Source of the DNA: Flavobacterium sp. WV_118_3
Lineage (GTDB): Bacteria; Bacteroidota; Bacteroidia; Flavobacteriales; Flavobacteriaceae
DNA: 64,000 bases
Reading direction: 5' to 3'
NCBI RefSeq assembly: GCF_039778605.1
Contig: NZ_CP156060.1
Location: 3,624,001 to 3,688,000 of the forward strand
Below, piece after piece: positions 1 through 8,793 of the stretch; position 1 is the stretch's first letter, and each line of letters starts with the position of its first letter. The notes under the pieces are model-generated. The model was not told the DNA's origin and did not search any database. It worked only from the letters and a program-made list of their open reading frames with translations. The position numbers were made by a program, and so were the translations under genes.

Positions 1-385
1 CTTCTTTTTCGGCTTGTTTGGCCAACGTTCCGATAAGGTCGTCGGCTTCATAACCGGGTAATTCCATAATCGGAATATGCATGGCCTTCAGGATTTCCTG
101 AATATACGGAACGGCTATTTTGATGGCCTCCGGCGTTTCATCGCGGTTGGCTTTGTATTCGGGGAACATTTGGCTTCTGAGTTCGCTTCCTCCTTTATCG
201 AAGGCAACGGCCAGATAACCGGGCTTTTCTCTTTTAATCACATCCATCAGGGAATTCATAAATCCCATAATGGCCGACGTATCCAATCCTTTGGAGTTGA
301 TGCGCGGGTTTTTGATAAAGGCATAATACCCACGAAAGATCAGTGCGTAGGCATCCAGTAGAAAAAGGCGTTTTTGTTGTGACAT
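1..385 (-). CDS. polA: DNA polymerase I, N-terminal part (partial, runs off the left edge)
   Basis: Translating the minus strand from the ATG at 385 gives a protein beginning MSQQKRLFLLDAYALIFRGYY, followed by a conserved AFDKGG segment, YKANRDETPE and LPGYEADDLIGTLA. These are the hallmarks of the 5'-3' exonuclease (FEN-like) domain at the start of bacterial DNA polymerase I, including acidic metal-binding residues in DAYALI, AFDK and YEADDL. The enzyme removes RNA primers and fills gaps in replication and repair in the cytoplasm. Only about 128 residues are in the window; the polymerase domain lies beyond position 1, so whether a 3'-5' exonuclease domain is present cannot be said. It diverges from the response regulator gene to the right. 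Confidence 0.93.
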   Translation of the reverse strand, partial: MSQQKRLFLLDAYALIFRGYYAFIKNPRINSKGLDTSAIMGFMNSLMDVIKREKPGYLAVAFDKGGSELRSQMFPEYKANRDETPEAIKIAVPYIQEILKAMHIPIMELPGYEADDLIGTLAKQAEKE

Positions 386-519
386 GATATATGCTATTTG
401 CTTGTAAAAATACGGAATCCGATATTGATACGATCGAAATTCCAATGGAAATTTATGCGACCGCTTGTCGGTCGATTCCGATTATTCTGTAATTTTAATT
501 GGTTTTAACCTTGTTAGCT

Positions 520-1194
520 ATGAATATTATTATCGTAGAAGATCATGACGAACTGGCTCGGGAAATAGTAACCTACCTCAGCAGCGTGGGCCATTTTTGT
601 AAAATAAAACAAAGTTGTCGGGAAACACTGGAGGAGATCGACCGAAATCCCTATGATCTGATGTTGCTCGATCTGGGCTTGCCGGATGGCGACGGATTGG
701 ATTTGCTAAAAGCTGTTCGAAAAGAATGCCATAAAATGGGGGTGATTGTGATTACGGCCCGCGGGGAACTGGACGATCGGATCAACGGGTTTCAGCTTGG
801 TGCCGATGATTATCTGACCAAGCCTTTTGCACTGAGCGAACTCGGTGCACGTATTTTTGCCGTGATACGACGAATGCATGGGTTTACTTTAAATGAGCTG
901 AGTATTCACGGATTTAGTATCCAATTACAGGATTATAAGGTAAAACATGGCGAAAATGCCATAGCACTGACCAAAAAAGAGTTTGATGTTTTTCAGTATC
1001 TCGTACTGAATAAAAACCGGGTGGTGACCCGATTACAGTTAACCGAACACCTTTGGGGCGATATTCTGGAATTGAATGCCGATTCGAATTTTATCGACGT
1101 ACACGTCCGGAATTTGCGGAAAAAACTGGAGCATTATGAAAAACTGGACTGGTTTGAAACCGTTCGGAATGTCGGATATCGTATCAATGAATAA
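520..1194 (+). CDS. OmpR/PhoB-family response regulator
   Basis: A 224-aa DNA-binding response regulator. Residues 1-120 form the receiver domain: acidic pair E7-D8, phosphoacceptor D51 in LLLDLGLPDGDG, conserved T in VITARG and K in LTKPF. Residues about 130-224 form an OmpR-type winged helix, with the typical LTKKEFDVFQYLVLNKNRVV and HVRNLRKKL segments. The start is taken at the ATG at 520, because MNIIIVEDH is where receiver domains begin; the upstream TTG at 499 would only add seven residues. The histidine kinase gene starts 3 nt after the stop, so the two are co-transcribed and almost surely a cognate pair. The signal sensed is unknown. Confidence 0.95.
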   Translation: MNIIIVEDHDELAREIVTYLSSVGHFCKIKQSCRETLEEIDRNPYDLMLLDLGLPDGDGLDLLKAVRKECHKMGVIVITARGELDDRINGFQLGADDYLTKPFALSELGARIFAVIRRMHGFTLNELSIHGFSIQLQDYKVKHGENAIALTKKEFDVFQYLVLNKNRVVTRLQLTEHLWGDILELNADSNFIDVHVRNLRKKLEHYEKLDWFETVRNVGYRINE

Positions 1195-1197
1195 CAG

Positions 1198-2535
1198 ATG
1201 AAATTTAAACACCAGGTAGCCGTTTTTAGTATTCTGACCCGAATCGTACTGATCGTGGTTTTGTGGTTTGTATTGCCGGTATTGGTCGAAAAAGTAGTCT
1301 TCCGGCATATCACGACCAGTCTGCTGGAAAAGAAAGAGAAGTTTATCCGGAATCTCGATAATGAAGAAATCACTAATTTCCTTTCGGATAACAGTATGGA
1401 CGATACCTATGCCAGTTTTTCAAAGCTACACAGTGAATTTTTGCAATTGTCGCGATTGCCGGATCATCAGGTTGTCAAGCAGCATACAGTTTTTGTAACC
1501 GAACCCCGGATCATCGAAAAAGAAGAAAACGAATACCGGATTTTACAGTATTTCTTTAAATATGGAGGAAAATCGTATCTGTTGGAAATCGGAAATAACC
1601 TCGCGCAGGTCAAAGACCTGTATTTTGTGATTCGGTTTTTTACGGTGGCCGTTTTGATCGGGTTGGTTGTGCTTACGTTTTTGCTGGAAGCGTTTTATAT
1701 CGACTATCTGTTGCGTCCGTTTTATAAAATTATTGATCTGAAAATCCGACATATCGATAATCCGGAAACCTATAATATGACTACGATTCAGACGCATTCC
1801 GACGATTTTAAGGAATTGGATCTGGCGCTAAATCAGATGATGGAACGAATGCAGGATGTGATCCGGAAAGAAAAACAGTTTATAGCCAATGTTTCGCACG
1901 AATTGCTAACACCGATCGCAATTCTGAAAAACCGGTTTGAAAACCTGTTACAAAACGATTCGATCAATGATGAAGGACAGGAGAAAATTGTAAGTTCTCT
2001 CCGGACTCTGGACAACCTGAAAAAGATTATCAATAACCTATTGCTGATTTCAAAAATCGAACACCACAAATTCCTGTCGGATGAAACCATTGTATTGCGG
2101 GAATTACTGGATGAATTGCTGGAAGAGCTCGACGACCGGATTAAGGATCGCAAGATCATGGTGGTTTCGGAATTACAGCACGACTATTGTTTTATGGGAA
2201 ACCGAACCCTGGTACATATATTGTTGTTTAATCTGTTGGGAAATGCGATTAAATATAACCGGGAAGCTGGACGAATTGTGTTGACCGATGGTTTTAAAAA
2301 CGGTATGTATTGGCTGTCGATCAGTGATACCGGACAAGGAATTCCGACGGATCAGATGGAAACCTTGTTCGATCGTTTTACGCGAATCAATTTACAAGTA
2401 GAAGGGCAAGGGCTTGGTTTGGCCATAGCCAACAGTATTGCGCGCTTTCACAATTGCAGTATCGAGGTACGTTCCGTTGTAGGACAGGGGAGTACGTTTA
2501 CACTTTATTTTCTGTCACCGGAAAAAGCCAATTAA
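1198..2535 (+). CDS. Sensor histidine kinase, partner of the upstream response regulator
   Basis: A 445-aa inner-membrane kinase. Two hydrophobic segments (about residues 10-35 and 142-170) flank a periplasmic sensor region of about 105 residues with no recognised domain. After a HAMP-like linker comes the dimerisation domain with H234 in NVSHELLTP; the usual HELRTP has L in place of R. The ATPase domain shows the N box (FNLLGNAIKYN, about 344-354), G1 box (SDTGQGIP, D377) and G2 box (GQGLGLA, 403-409). It should phosphorylate D51 of the regulator encoded just upstream. The layout resembles other OmpR-type pairs, but the sensor region gives no clue to the stimulus. Confidence 0.95.
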   Translation: MKFKHQVAVFSILTRIVLIVVLWFVLPVLVEKVVFRHITTSLLEKKEKFIRNLDNEEITNFLSDNSMDDTYASFSKLHSEFLQLSRLPDHQVVKQHTVFVTEPRIIEKEENEYRILQYFFKYGGKSYLLEIGNNLAQVKDLYFVIRFFTVAVLIGLVVLTFLLEAFYIDYLLRPFYKIIDLKIRHIDNPETYNMTTIQTHSDDFKELDLALNQMMERMQDVIRKEKQFIANVSHELLTPIAILKNRFENLLQNDSINDEGQEKIVSSLRTLDNLKKIINNLLLISKIEHHKFLSDETIVLRELLDELLEELDDRIKDRKIMVVSELQHDYCFMGNRTLVHILLFNLLGNAIKYNREAGRIVLTDGFKNGMYWLSISDTGQGIPTDQMETLFDRFTRINLQVEGQGLGLAIANSIARFHNCSIEVRSVVGQGSTFTLYFLSPEKAN

Positions 2536-2561
2536 ATGTTAAAATTTTAGATAAGGTCTAA

Positions 2562-2582
2562 TCTTCATTTTGTCTTCATTTT
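2562..2582 (+). promoter_or_regulatory. PhoB-like direct repeat, likely response regulator site
   Basis: The 10-mer TCTTCATTTT occurs at 2562-2571 and again at 2573-2582, an exact repeat with 11-bp period. Tandem half-sites 11 bp apart (7 bp plus a 4-bp AT-rich linker) are how OmpR/PhoB-family regulators bind DNA. The site overlaps the -33 region of the promoter for the small gene at 2629 and lies just after a gene pair of that regulator family, so binding by that regulator is the obvious inference. It is not proven. Confidence 0.5.
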
Positions 2583-2597
2583 CAGCAGGTAACTTTG
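2569..2597 (+). promoter_or_regulatory. Bacteroidetes-type promoter for the Lys-rich small protein
   Basis: TTTG at 2569-2572 and TAACTTTG at 2590-2597 match the TTTG / TAnnTTTG consensus of Flavobacterium promoters, with a 17-nt spacer (19-21 is more usual). The start codon follows at 2629. The -33 element sits inside the direct repeat at 2562-2582. Confidence 0.5.
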
Positions 2598-2628
2598 ACT
2601 CATAAATTAATCATTAAACTTTGAAATC

Positions 2629-2829
2629 ATGAAAAAATTAATGTTAGTTGCTGGGATGGTAGTGTCAACAGCAATGGCTTTCGCTCAAACAGCACCTGCA
2701 AAAACAGTTACCACTAAAAAACATGAGCATCATGCGAAAACCGAAGTAAAAGCAGAACCAAAAAAAGAAGAAGCTAAAAAAGGGGATGCCAAAATGGATA
2801 ACCAAAAAATGAAAAGCGAAAAAAAATAG
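2629..2829 (+). CDS. Small Lys/Glu-rich secreted protein
   Basis: A 66-aa protein with a clear signal peptide (MKKLMLVAGMVVSTAMAFAQ, cleavage likely after AFA or AFAQ). The mature part of about 46 residues is built almost only of Lys, Glu, Ala, Asp and His, with KKHEHHAKTEVKAEPKKEEAKK-type low complexity and no cysteine. It is probably an unfolded, highly charged periplasmic peptide. No function is known to me. It has its own promoter, overlapped by a PhoB-like repeat, just downstream of a two-component pair, so it is probably a target of that pair; periplasmic stress or metal response is a guess. A terminator follows directly. Confidence 0.75.
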   Translation: MKKLMLVAGMVVSTAMAFAQTAPAKTVTTKKHEHHAKTEVKAEPKKEEAKKGDAKMDNQKMKSEKK

Positions 2830-2841
2830 TCAGAAAATAGC

Positions 2842-2875
2842 AAGAGGCCGGTGATCAACCGGCCTCTTTTATTTT
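2842..2875 (+). terminator. Rho-independent terminator after the Lys-rich gene
   Basis: Perfect 11-bp stem AAGAGGCCGGT / ACCGGCCTCTT (2842-2852 with 2858-2868), loop GATCA, followed by TTATTTT. It ends the plus-strand unit; the minus-strand gene also ends nearby at 2896 and may use it weakly. Confidence 0.85.
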
Positions 2876-2895
2876 AGGTGTTTGCTTGCACCGTA

Positions 2896-5496
2896 TTATT
2901 GCTTCACAATTTTTTGCGAATAGGTTTCGCCATTTTCGGTTTGTATCTGGATGATATAAATACCGCTGGCCATATCAGACATGTTGATCACATTCGATTG
3001 GGTGGTCAATACCTGTTGTCCTATCGCGTTGAATAGTTTTACCATAATGTCCGTTTGAGTAGTCGCAATCGTTACCTGCGAACGCGTCGGATTCGGGTAG
3101 ATGTTGAATTTTGTTTTCAGATTGTCGTTTACGCCAAGTGCTGCCGTGCCTTTTAAACAACGTACTGATGAGCCTTGTCCTCTTGGACCTCCGGCTGCCG
3201 GATTGACGATTGCATTACTGAAGTATAAATTTTTTGCTCCGGTTGAACTTGTCGTACGGCTCCAGTAATAACCACGTACTCCGGTAAAGTTAAAGTTTCC
3301 TGTAGTGTCTCTGTTTCCGCCTACGGTTAGTTTTAAATTACTGTCATAGGCTTTTGATGGAGAAGTGATCACTTCTTTTTCAACAATTAATTCCCAGTCG
3401 GTTTGCGACGGCATTTTCCATCCTTCTCCCAAAGCGCGACATGGATCACATCCGTCTGTTGCGGTAACAGCGGCCGGTGTTGCAGCACTCCAGGTATCGG
3501 TAAGCTGATTGGAGTTCCACCATGCTGGCGATGACGTAAAGTAGTTTGCATTTCCTGCTCCGATACCGGTTGGATTATTGTTCGCCGGTGATGTGGCAGT
3601 AGTCGCAGTACGCAATTGATGTCCATCGTCCCAACGCCCCCATTGGAATAGATCACCAAAAGCATTCGCATCGGTTGATGATGTCGCTACAGCCGGGCTT
3701 CCCAGGTTTTGTTGTAACCAGATATTTCTGTCGGCACCACGTACCGTAGCATAGGTTACCGTTTGTCCCTGATACGTAAAGGTAACACAACCCACATCGC
3801 CTATGGCTTGTCCCGGTTCCTGATTGCAAACCGTACTGTTTTCGATCGTAAGCGTGTAATCTTCCGTTTGTCCGGCTCTCAAAGTCGTGTCACATGGATC
3901 AGTAATGGTATTCGGTGCATTCGGATTGCTCAATGCCGCTACATTGGTATTTTTAATGATTCGCATTTTAACAGTTCCGTTAGTAGCCGTAGCCGGGATT
4001 GTTATATTGGCAGTCACGGTATTGGCATTGGCCGGGTTCGCCGGTGCTAACTGACCGATGTAAAATCCTTCGCCGGCATCGTTAAAGTTTCCGTTTCCGT
4101 TAAAATCGATATAAACCATTACATCACTGGGAAAAGAACTGGAAGGTCCTTTTACTGCTATCGGGTAGGTTTGTCCTTTGGTTACGGTAGCACTAATACT
4201 TGAAAAATCTTCATAAGTCGGTGTGGTTCCCGATTGGAAAGGTGATGGATTGTTAATACTTCCAAAAGACACATTGGTGATCATATTACTATCGGCATTG
4301 TATTGATAGGTTGGCGTACAATTCTGAACACTGTTGTTGGTATACAATGTCGCGGATGCAACGTCATTTTCTTTATATCCCATCAGGAAAAGATCGGTGT
4401 CACCGTCGTTGTCATAATCAAAAACCAAAGCGCGTGACATGGTTACGGCTGTTAAAAGGTTGGCGTTTTCGGTATCGAGTGTAAATTCTCCGGCGCCATT
4501 ATTGCGGTAGAACAAAGCCTTATTGTCTCCATCGGCATTCGAACCCAAGGTTAGGATGTCCAGATCTCCGTCGTTGTCATAGTCTACAAAACGAGAACTA
4601 CCGTAGTAGGTTCCCATAAATGAAGCTCCGGTTGGTGTAAAATGCGCCGAACTGTTGTTTAAATAGACTGTCAGGGTTGGCTCGAATGAATCGCTCATGC
4701 CGGATAATAGTACATCCGAATGCCCGTCACCATTGATGTCGGCAGTGTCGATCGATGAAAAATAAACGTTATCCAATCCGCTGTTATGACCTACAAATGT
4801 TCCGTTTCCTTGGTTTAGGTAGAATTTTGTTTCCGGAACATAGGCATTGGTATACCCAGTGATCATTATATCTGGCCAGCCATCTCCATTGGCATCAAAT
4901 ACTTTTGCAGCACCGAAATAGGTTCCCGAAAGCACTGTATCCGAAACGGTAAACGTTCCGGTAGTACCGTTTTGTAGGTAAATAGTCGATACTTTGTCGC
5001 CACTGTCCAGCATTCCGTTTACCAGAATATCCATATCACCATCTTTGTCAAAGTCGACAATTTCTATCGCACCGTAAATCGTTGCCTGAATGTTGTCTAC
5101 AGTAGCTTTTGTAAAGGTATTGTCGCCGTTTCCGTAGTAGATCTCAAAAACCTGTTCGTTGGTATCGGTTCGGGTACCGGTTATGGCAAAATCAAGATGC
5201 CCGTCATTGTTGATATCGCCGGTTCCTATCGCCGAATACATAATCTGGGTAAATGCGGTTGCCGTGTTGGGAACGTAGGTTCCGTTTTGATTGACATACA
5301 AAGCCGTATGTCCATCGTAGCCGGGAAGTGCACCGGATACAATGATTTCCTTAATTCCATCGCTGTTAAAGTCGGCTGCCACGCAATCCCCATAGAAGGC
5401 TCCGGTAAAAACCGAGCTGTTTGGGGTGAGTAATTGCGCATTACAATCCACCTGTGCCATGGAAAATAGCGTAATGAGTAAGTATATTTTCTTCAT
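2896..5496 (-). CDS. Secreted FG-GAP / GEVED / Fib-succ-major protein with T9SS type A sorting domain
   Basis: An 866-aa protein starting with a signal peptide (MKKIYLLITLFSMAQVDCNAQ). Residues about 40-395 hold seven FG-GAP/VCBS-like repeats with Ca-binding-loop motifs such as DFNSDGIKE, DINNDGHLD, DFDKDGDMD, DANGDGWPD, DINGDGHSD, DYDNDGDLD and DYDNDGDTD, which suggest a beta-propeller. A GEVED-type domain follows (YIDFNGNGNFNDAGEGF, then DCDTTLRAGQTEDYTL). Next is a Fibrobacter-succinogenes-major-paralogous domain (NIWLQQNLG, GDLFQWGRWDDGHQ, CRALGEGWKMPSQTDWE, YYWSRT, SSVRCLKG). The end is a type A sorting domain (NIYPNPTRSQVTI ... ASGIYIIQI ... QKIVKQ). It should be exported by Sec, then by T9SS (SprA is encoded in this window) and attached or released at the surface. 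The ligand is unknown. Confidence 0.9.
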   Translation of the reverse strand: MKKIYLLITLFSMAQVDCNAQLLTPNSSVFTGAFYGDCVAADFNSDGIKEIIVSGALPGYDGHTALYVNQNGTYVPNTATAFTQIMYSAIGTGDINNDGHLDFAITGTRTDTNEQVFEIYYGNGDNTFTKATVDNIQATIYGAIEIVDFDKDGDMDILVNGMLDSGDKVSTIYLQNGTTGTFTVSDTVLSGTYFGAAKVFDANGDGWPDIMITGYTNAYVPETKFYLNQGNGTFVGHNSGLDNVYFSSIDTADINGDGHSDVLLSGMSDSFEPTLTVYLNNSSAHFTPTGASFMGTYYGSSRFVDYDNDGDLDILTLGSNADGDNKALFYRNNGAGEFTLDTENANLLTAVTMSRALVFDYDNDGDTDLFLMGYKENDVASATLYTNNSVQNCTPTYQYNADSNMITNVSFGSINNPSPFQSGTTPTYEDFSSISATVTKGQTYPIAVKGPSSSFPSDVMVYIDFNGNGNFNDAGEGFYIGQLAPANPANANTVTANITIPATATNGTVKMRIIKNTNVAALSNPNAPNTITDPCDTTLRAGQTEDYTLTIENSTVCNQEPGQAIGDVGCVTFTYQGQTVTYATVRGADRNIWLQQNLGSPAVATSSTDANAFGDLFQWGRWDDGHQLRTATTATSPANNNPTGIGAGNANYFTSSPAWWNSNQLTDTWSAATPAAVTATDGCDPCRALGEGWKMPSQTDWELIVEKEVITSPSKAYDSNLKLTVGGNRDTTGNFNFTGVRGYYWSRTTSSTGAKNLYFSNAIVNPAAGGPRGQGSSVRCLKGTAALGVNDNLKTKFNIYPNPTRSQVTIATTQTDIMVKLFNAIGQQVLTTQSNVINMSDMASGIYIIQIQTENGETYSQKIVKQ

Positions 5497-5518
5497 GATA
5501 AATTTGAATAAGTGGGTA

Positions 5519-5526
5519 CAAATGTA
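5519..5526 (-). promoter_or_regulatory. Probable -7 element for the FG-GAP gene
   Basis: Reads TACATTTG on the minus strand, an exact TAnnTTTG match, 22 nt upstream of the start codon at 5496. No TTTG was found at the expected -33 distance, so the call rests on one element. Confidence 0.4.
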
Positions 5527-5849
5527 TTTATTTAGATTAAATAAAAATAATAGATCGGTTTTTTTGATAGTTTTTGAGATTTTTGGCAGCCCGAGTTTCG
5601 AAATGCTAAAAAAATTAACGAATGATTTGTGGAGTGAAAAAAAATACGGTACTAATTTTAGTATGTCTAAAGCGTGTTGTTTGAAATATAACTGGGAATG
5701 GTGTATTTGTAATATTCCTGAATATCGGAATGTACAACGGTTCTAAAGGGTAAGGTATGGATCGTTATTATTACGGAGTGTGTAAGTGTTTTGTGATTGG
5801 AATCGTAATAAATACTTTGTATATGTTAATTTTTTGTTTTTTGATGAGT

Positions 5850-5857
5850 TAAATTTG
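5850..5857 (+). promoter_or_regulatory. Probable -7 element for the surface protein gene at 5933
   Basis: TAAATTTG matches TAnnTTTG exactly and would give a leader of about 70 nt before the ATG at 5933. There is no well spaced TTTG upstream. Confidence 0.35.
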
Positions 5858-5932
5858 GTTTTTTAGTATTTTTTTTTGTTAGGATGTAGTATTTTTAGTT
5901 GCAATAAACAACTACCCCCAAATCCATCCTCT

Positions 5933-7414
5933 ATGAAAAGAATAGCCTTTACATTCTTTAGAAATCTCCTATTCGCTGTATCGATCCTGTTTGCCACTCC
6001 AATTATGGCTCAGGTTGGAATAGGAACCACGATGCCAGATGCGAGTTCGCTTTTGGATATGACCTCAACCTCAAAAGGACTATTAACACCGCGTATGACG
6101 ACTGCGCAAAGGACAGCAATTACAAGTCCTGCGAATGGATTACTGGTATATGATACGGATATTAAATCCTATTATTTTTATGATTTACCAACAACTACGT
6201 GGATTAAGATGCTGGGAGATGGCGACAGGCGACTGAATTTTAAAAGAATCAAATCGACCGATGTACTCGCGACTGTTTTAGCAGCCGAATCGACAGCCGG
6301 AGGCGGAACTACGTATAAGTTAACGGCTGGTACGTTTTATGAAATCAATGGGACTATTAATTTGGACAAACCAATCGAATTAAATGGTGCCTATGTTTCC
6401 GGATTGGATACCAATAACGACAAGCTGGTGCGTACCGGAACACTTTTTACCGGTGCTACCGGAGGAAGCCTTCGTAATCTCACACTAACCGCTTCAGTAA
6501 AAGTGTTCGATTTGAATGGGACATCAAGTCAGAATCTGATTTTTCGCGATTGCATTGTGGTGGGTTCCGGTGCGGTTGGTGATATTAAAAACTTCGGCCT
6601 GGTGTTTTTAACAATTGTTCAGTTTGTAGCCAATACAACCGGGATTACCTATGAAAATGTAAACCAGTTACTCATTAGTAATGTGGGTTGGCAGGATACG
6701 AATTCCGGGACATTCGAAACCTTTAAAGGTACGTTCAATATGTTACAACGCGCCGGTGGTTTTAGCGTGGTTAACTCCGGGAAAACCGGGATTGATGTAT
6801 CGTTTAATCCAACCATAACGGGTGATGCGCTTTTAAAAGATGTGGTGTTTTATACCACAGGTACGGCCGGAACCTATGTGAAACGCTATACTACGGGAAG
6901 TTATACCGGATTTAATTTTGATAACCGTTGGGTGGTGAATAGTTCGGGTATTCCTGTGGAAGGGGATGCGGTTTCGACCGGGAATATTTTTTACGATCGA
7001 ACACTGACGCAATCGGCTACAGCTTTGCCTTCAACCACTGGTGTTAAAATCGATATTCCAAATACGGCGAATAATAATTTATACCGTTTTACTTCATCGA
7101 ATAACAGACTGACGTATCAGGGACGAAAATCCAGAATTTTTACCGTAAATGCCGCGCTTTCATTTGGCGATATTACCGGAAGTACCAATACGACTTATGC
7201 TTTTTATATTATGAAAATTCCGGCAGCCGGCGGTACATCGGCGGTAACGGCTTCGGAAACCTTTATCGATACCAATGCCGGTTATGTACAATCGTTTCCG
7301 GTTCAGGGAACGGTGATGCTGGATACCGGTGATGCTGTTGAAATATGGGTAAAACGAATCAATACCGGTAATCAGAGTTTTACGATAAAATCGTTTAGTG
7401 TTTCCATCCGATAA
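5933..7414 (+). CDS. Secreted surface protein with Bacteroidetes VGIG head module
   Basis: A 493-aa protein, start taken at the ATG at 5933, which opens a proper signal peptide (MKRIAFTFFRNLLFAVSILFATPIMAQ); the reading frame upstream has no signal character. Right after cleavage comes the head VGIGTTMPDASSLLDMTS, KGLLTPRMTTAQRTAI, NGLLVYDTDIKSYYFYD and TTWIKM, common on Bacteroidetes surface and fibre-like proteins. The remaining ~400 residues are rich in Thr, Gly, Asn and Ser, with short beta-strand-like periods (residues about 100-350), and look like a beta-helix or beta-sandwich. There is no sorting domain or lipobox. The protein at 35842 shares the head but not the body. Function unknown; adhesin or matrix part is a guess. 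Confidence 0.75.
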   Translation: MKRIAFTFFRNLLFAVSILFATPIMAQVGIGTTMPDASSLLDMTSTSKGLLTPRMTTAQRTAITSPANGLLVYDTDIKSYYFYDLPTTTWIKMLGDGDRRLNFKRIKSTDVLATVLAAESTAGGGTTYKLTAGTFYEINGTINLDKPIELNGAYVSGLDTNNDKLVRTGTLFTGATGGSLRNLTLTASVKVFDLNGTSSQNLIFRDCIVVGSGAVGDIKNFGLVFLTIVQFVANTTGITYENVNQLLISNVGWQDTNSGTFETFKGTFNMLQRAGGFSVVNSGKTGIDVSFNPTITGDALLKDVVFYTTGTAGTYVKRYTTGSYTGFNFDNRWVVNSSGIPVEGDAVSTGNIFYDRTLTQSATALPSTTGVKIDIPNTANNNLYRFTSSNNRLTYQGRKSRIFTVNAALSFGDITGSTNTTYAFYIMKIPAAGGTSAVTASETFIDTNAGYVQSFPVQGTVMLDTGDAVEIWVKRINTGNQSFTIKSFSVSIR

Positions 7415-7490
7415 GGTATAGTTAAATTATTGCTAATGAAAATCCGTCGGTAATGGCTTTCTTTGTTACTTTGCTTCTTAATTTATTGTA

Positions 7491-8720
7491 ATGCGATTAG
7501 TTTTTATAGGCGTAATTTTACTATTGGTGGAATTGTATGCATTCCAGGCATTCCGAACCATCACCAAAGAAAGATGGATATTGATAAGCTATCAGTTGGT
7601 GAGTCTGGCCATTTTTATATATCTGATTTATTCGTTTGCGCAATTTGATCGAAGTGTCGGACAAACAAAGCAGACCTTGTTTACTATGGGGGTGCTTTTA
7701 ATCACGTTGATCCCGAAATTGTTGATAGCGATTATATTGCTAACGGAAGATATATACCGTTTGTTTGCAACCGCCATTAATTATTTTACGCAGGCCGATA
7801 ATATCAAGGAAGCCATTCCCGAAAGGCGCAAATTTGTAAGTCAGGTGGCGCTAATGGTGGCATTGATCCCGTTTACATCGCTGTTGTACGGAATGACCAA
7901 AGGGAAATATAATTTTAAGGTAATCCGACAAACGATTTTCTTTCCGGATTTGCCAGATAGTTTCGATGGAACTACCATTACGCAGATATCCGATGTGCAT
8001 AGCGGTAGCTTTGATAACCCGGAGAAGATTAGCTATGCTATTGATTTGATCAACGAACAAAAATCGGATATTATCCTGTTTACGGGTGATATCGTTAATA
8101 CGCATGCTGATGAAATGCATCCGTGGATCGATACGTTTCGAAAGATTGAAACCCCGGCTTTGGGTAAGTTTTCCGTCTTAGGGAATCACGATTACGGGGA
8201 ATATATCGAATGGCCGTCGCAAAAAGCAAAAGACGATAACTTTAAGGCGATTAAAGATCTGCACCGACAGATTGATTTTAAGTTGCTTTTAAACGAACAT
8301 GTAAAGATTCGGAAGGGAGATGATGAAATTGCATTGGTTGGGGTTGAAAACTGGGGTGTAAAGTTCAAACAGGCGGGCGATTTGCACAAAGCTTCAGAAG
8401 GTTTGACGAATAATGATTTTAAAATTCTAATGAGCCATGATCCGTCGCATTGGGATGCAGAAGTGAAAAAATACGACAAACATTTTCATCTTACCTTGAG
8501 CGGACATACCCATGGGTTGCAGTTTGGAATCGAAATTCCGGGTGTAATCAAGTGGAGTCCAATTGAATATGTTTACAAACAATGGGCAGGGCTTTATGAA
8601 GAAATGGGAAAATATATCTATGTGAACCGCGGTTTCGGATTTCATGCCTATCCCGGACGTGTGGGGATCTGGCCGGAAATTACCGTTATTGAACTAAAAA
8701 AAGGCGAAAAAGTAGCGTAA
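7491..8720 (+). CDS. Membrane-anchored metallophosphoesterase (calcineurin-like)
   Basis: A 409-aa protein. Residues 1-130 carry about four hydrophobic segments, including MRLVFIGVILLLVELYAF at the start. The catalytic domain (about 150-400) has the full metallophosphoesterase signature: ISDVHSG (D-x-H), TGDIVNTHADE (GD), LGNHDYGE (GNHD), MSHDPSHWD (H) and SGHTHGLQFG (GHTH). These ligands bind two metals, usually Mn or Fe/Zn, and hydrolyse phosphoesters; membrane members of this class (YkuE-like) act at the envelope, perhaps on lipid-linked substrates. The substrate cannot be read from sequence. It is probably transcribed alone; the thioredoxin-like gene after it has its own -7 element. Confidence 0.92.
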   Translation: MRLVFIGVILLLVELYAFQAFRTITKERWILISYQLVSLAIFIYLIYSFAQFDRSVGQTKQTLFTMGVLLITLIPKLLIAIILLTEDIYRLFATAINYFTQADNIKEAIPERRKFVSQVALMVALIPFTSLLYGMTKGKYNFKVIRQTIFFPDLPDSFDGTTITQISDVHSGSFDNPEKISYAIDLINEQKSDIILFTGDIVNTHADEMHPWIDTFRKIETPALGKFSVLGNHDYGEYIEWPSQKAKDDNFKAIKDLHRQIDFKLLLNEHVKIRKGDDEIALVGVENWGVKFKQAGDLHKASEGLTNNDFKILMSHDPSHWDAEVKKYDKHFHLTLSGHTHGLQFGIEIPGVIKWSPIEYVYKQWAGLYEEMGKYIYVNRGFGFHAYPGRVGIWPEITVIELKKGEKVA

Positions 8721-8734
8721 TTCGTTAAAAATGC

Positions 8735-8742
8735 TACATTTG
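8735..8742 (+). promoter_or_regulatory. Probable -7 element for the thioredoxin-like gene
   Basis: TACATTTG matches TAnnTTTG exactly, 52 nt upstream of the ATG at 8794. The -33 region has no clear TTTG. Confidence 0.4.
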
Positions 8743-8793
8743 TATAGCTAATTGATCGTAAAAGTTTAGTTAAAGATTTTAAACTTGTATACT

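Larger units (their letters stand above)
5497..5932. other. Divergent AT-rich intergenic region, no gene seen
   Basis: 436 bp between two divergent surface-protein genes. It is rich in T and A runs. It holds TACATTTG on the minus strand (5526-5519), a good -7 element for the FG-GAP gene about 20 nt from its start, and TAAATTTG on the plus strand (5850-5857) for the gene at 5933. A small palindrome TACTAATTTTAGTA lies near 5657-5670. Open frames here lack codon bias and I do not call them. Confidence 0.5.

Noticed and set aside
77..361. 94-codon plus-strand frame at the left edge
   Set aside because: It is the antisense of polA, whose exonuclease motifs are unmistakable on the minus strand.
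5426..5746. 106-codon open frame in the divergent gap
   Set aside because: It overlaps the FG-GAP gene start on the other strand and is a run of AT-rich codons without a known pattern.
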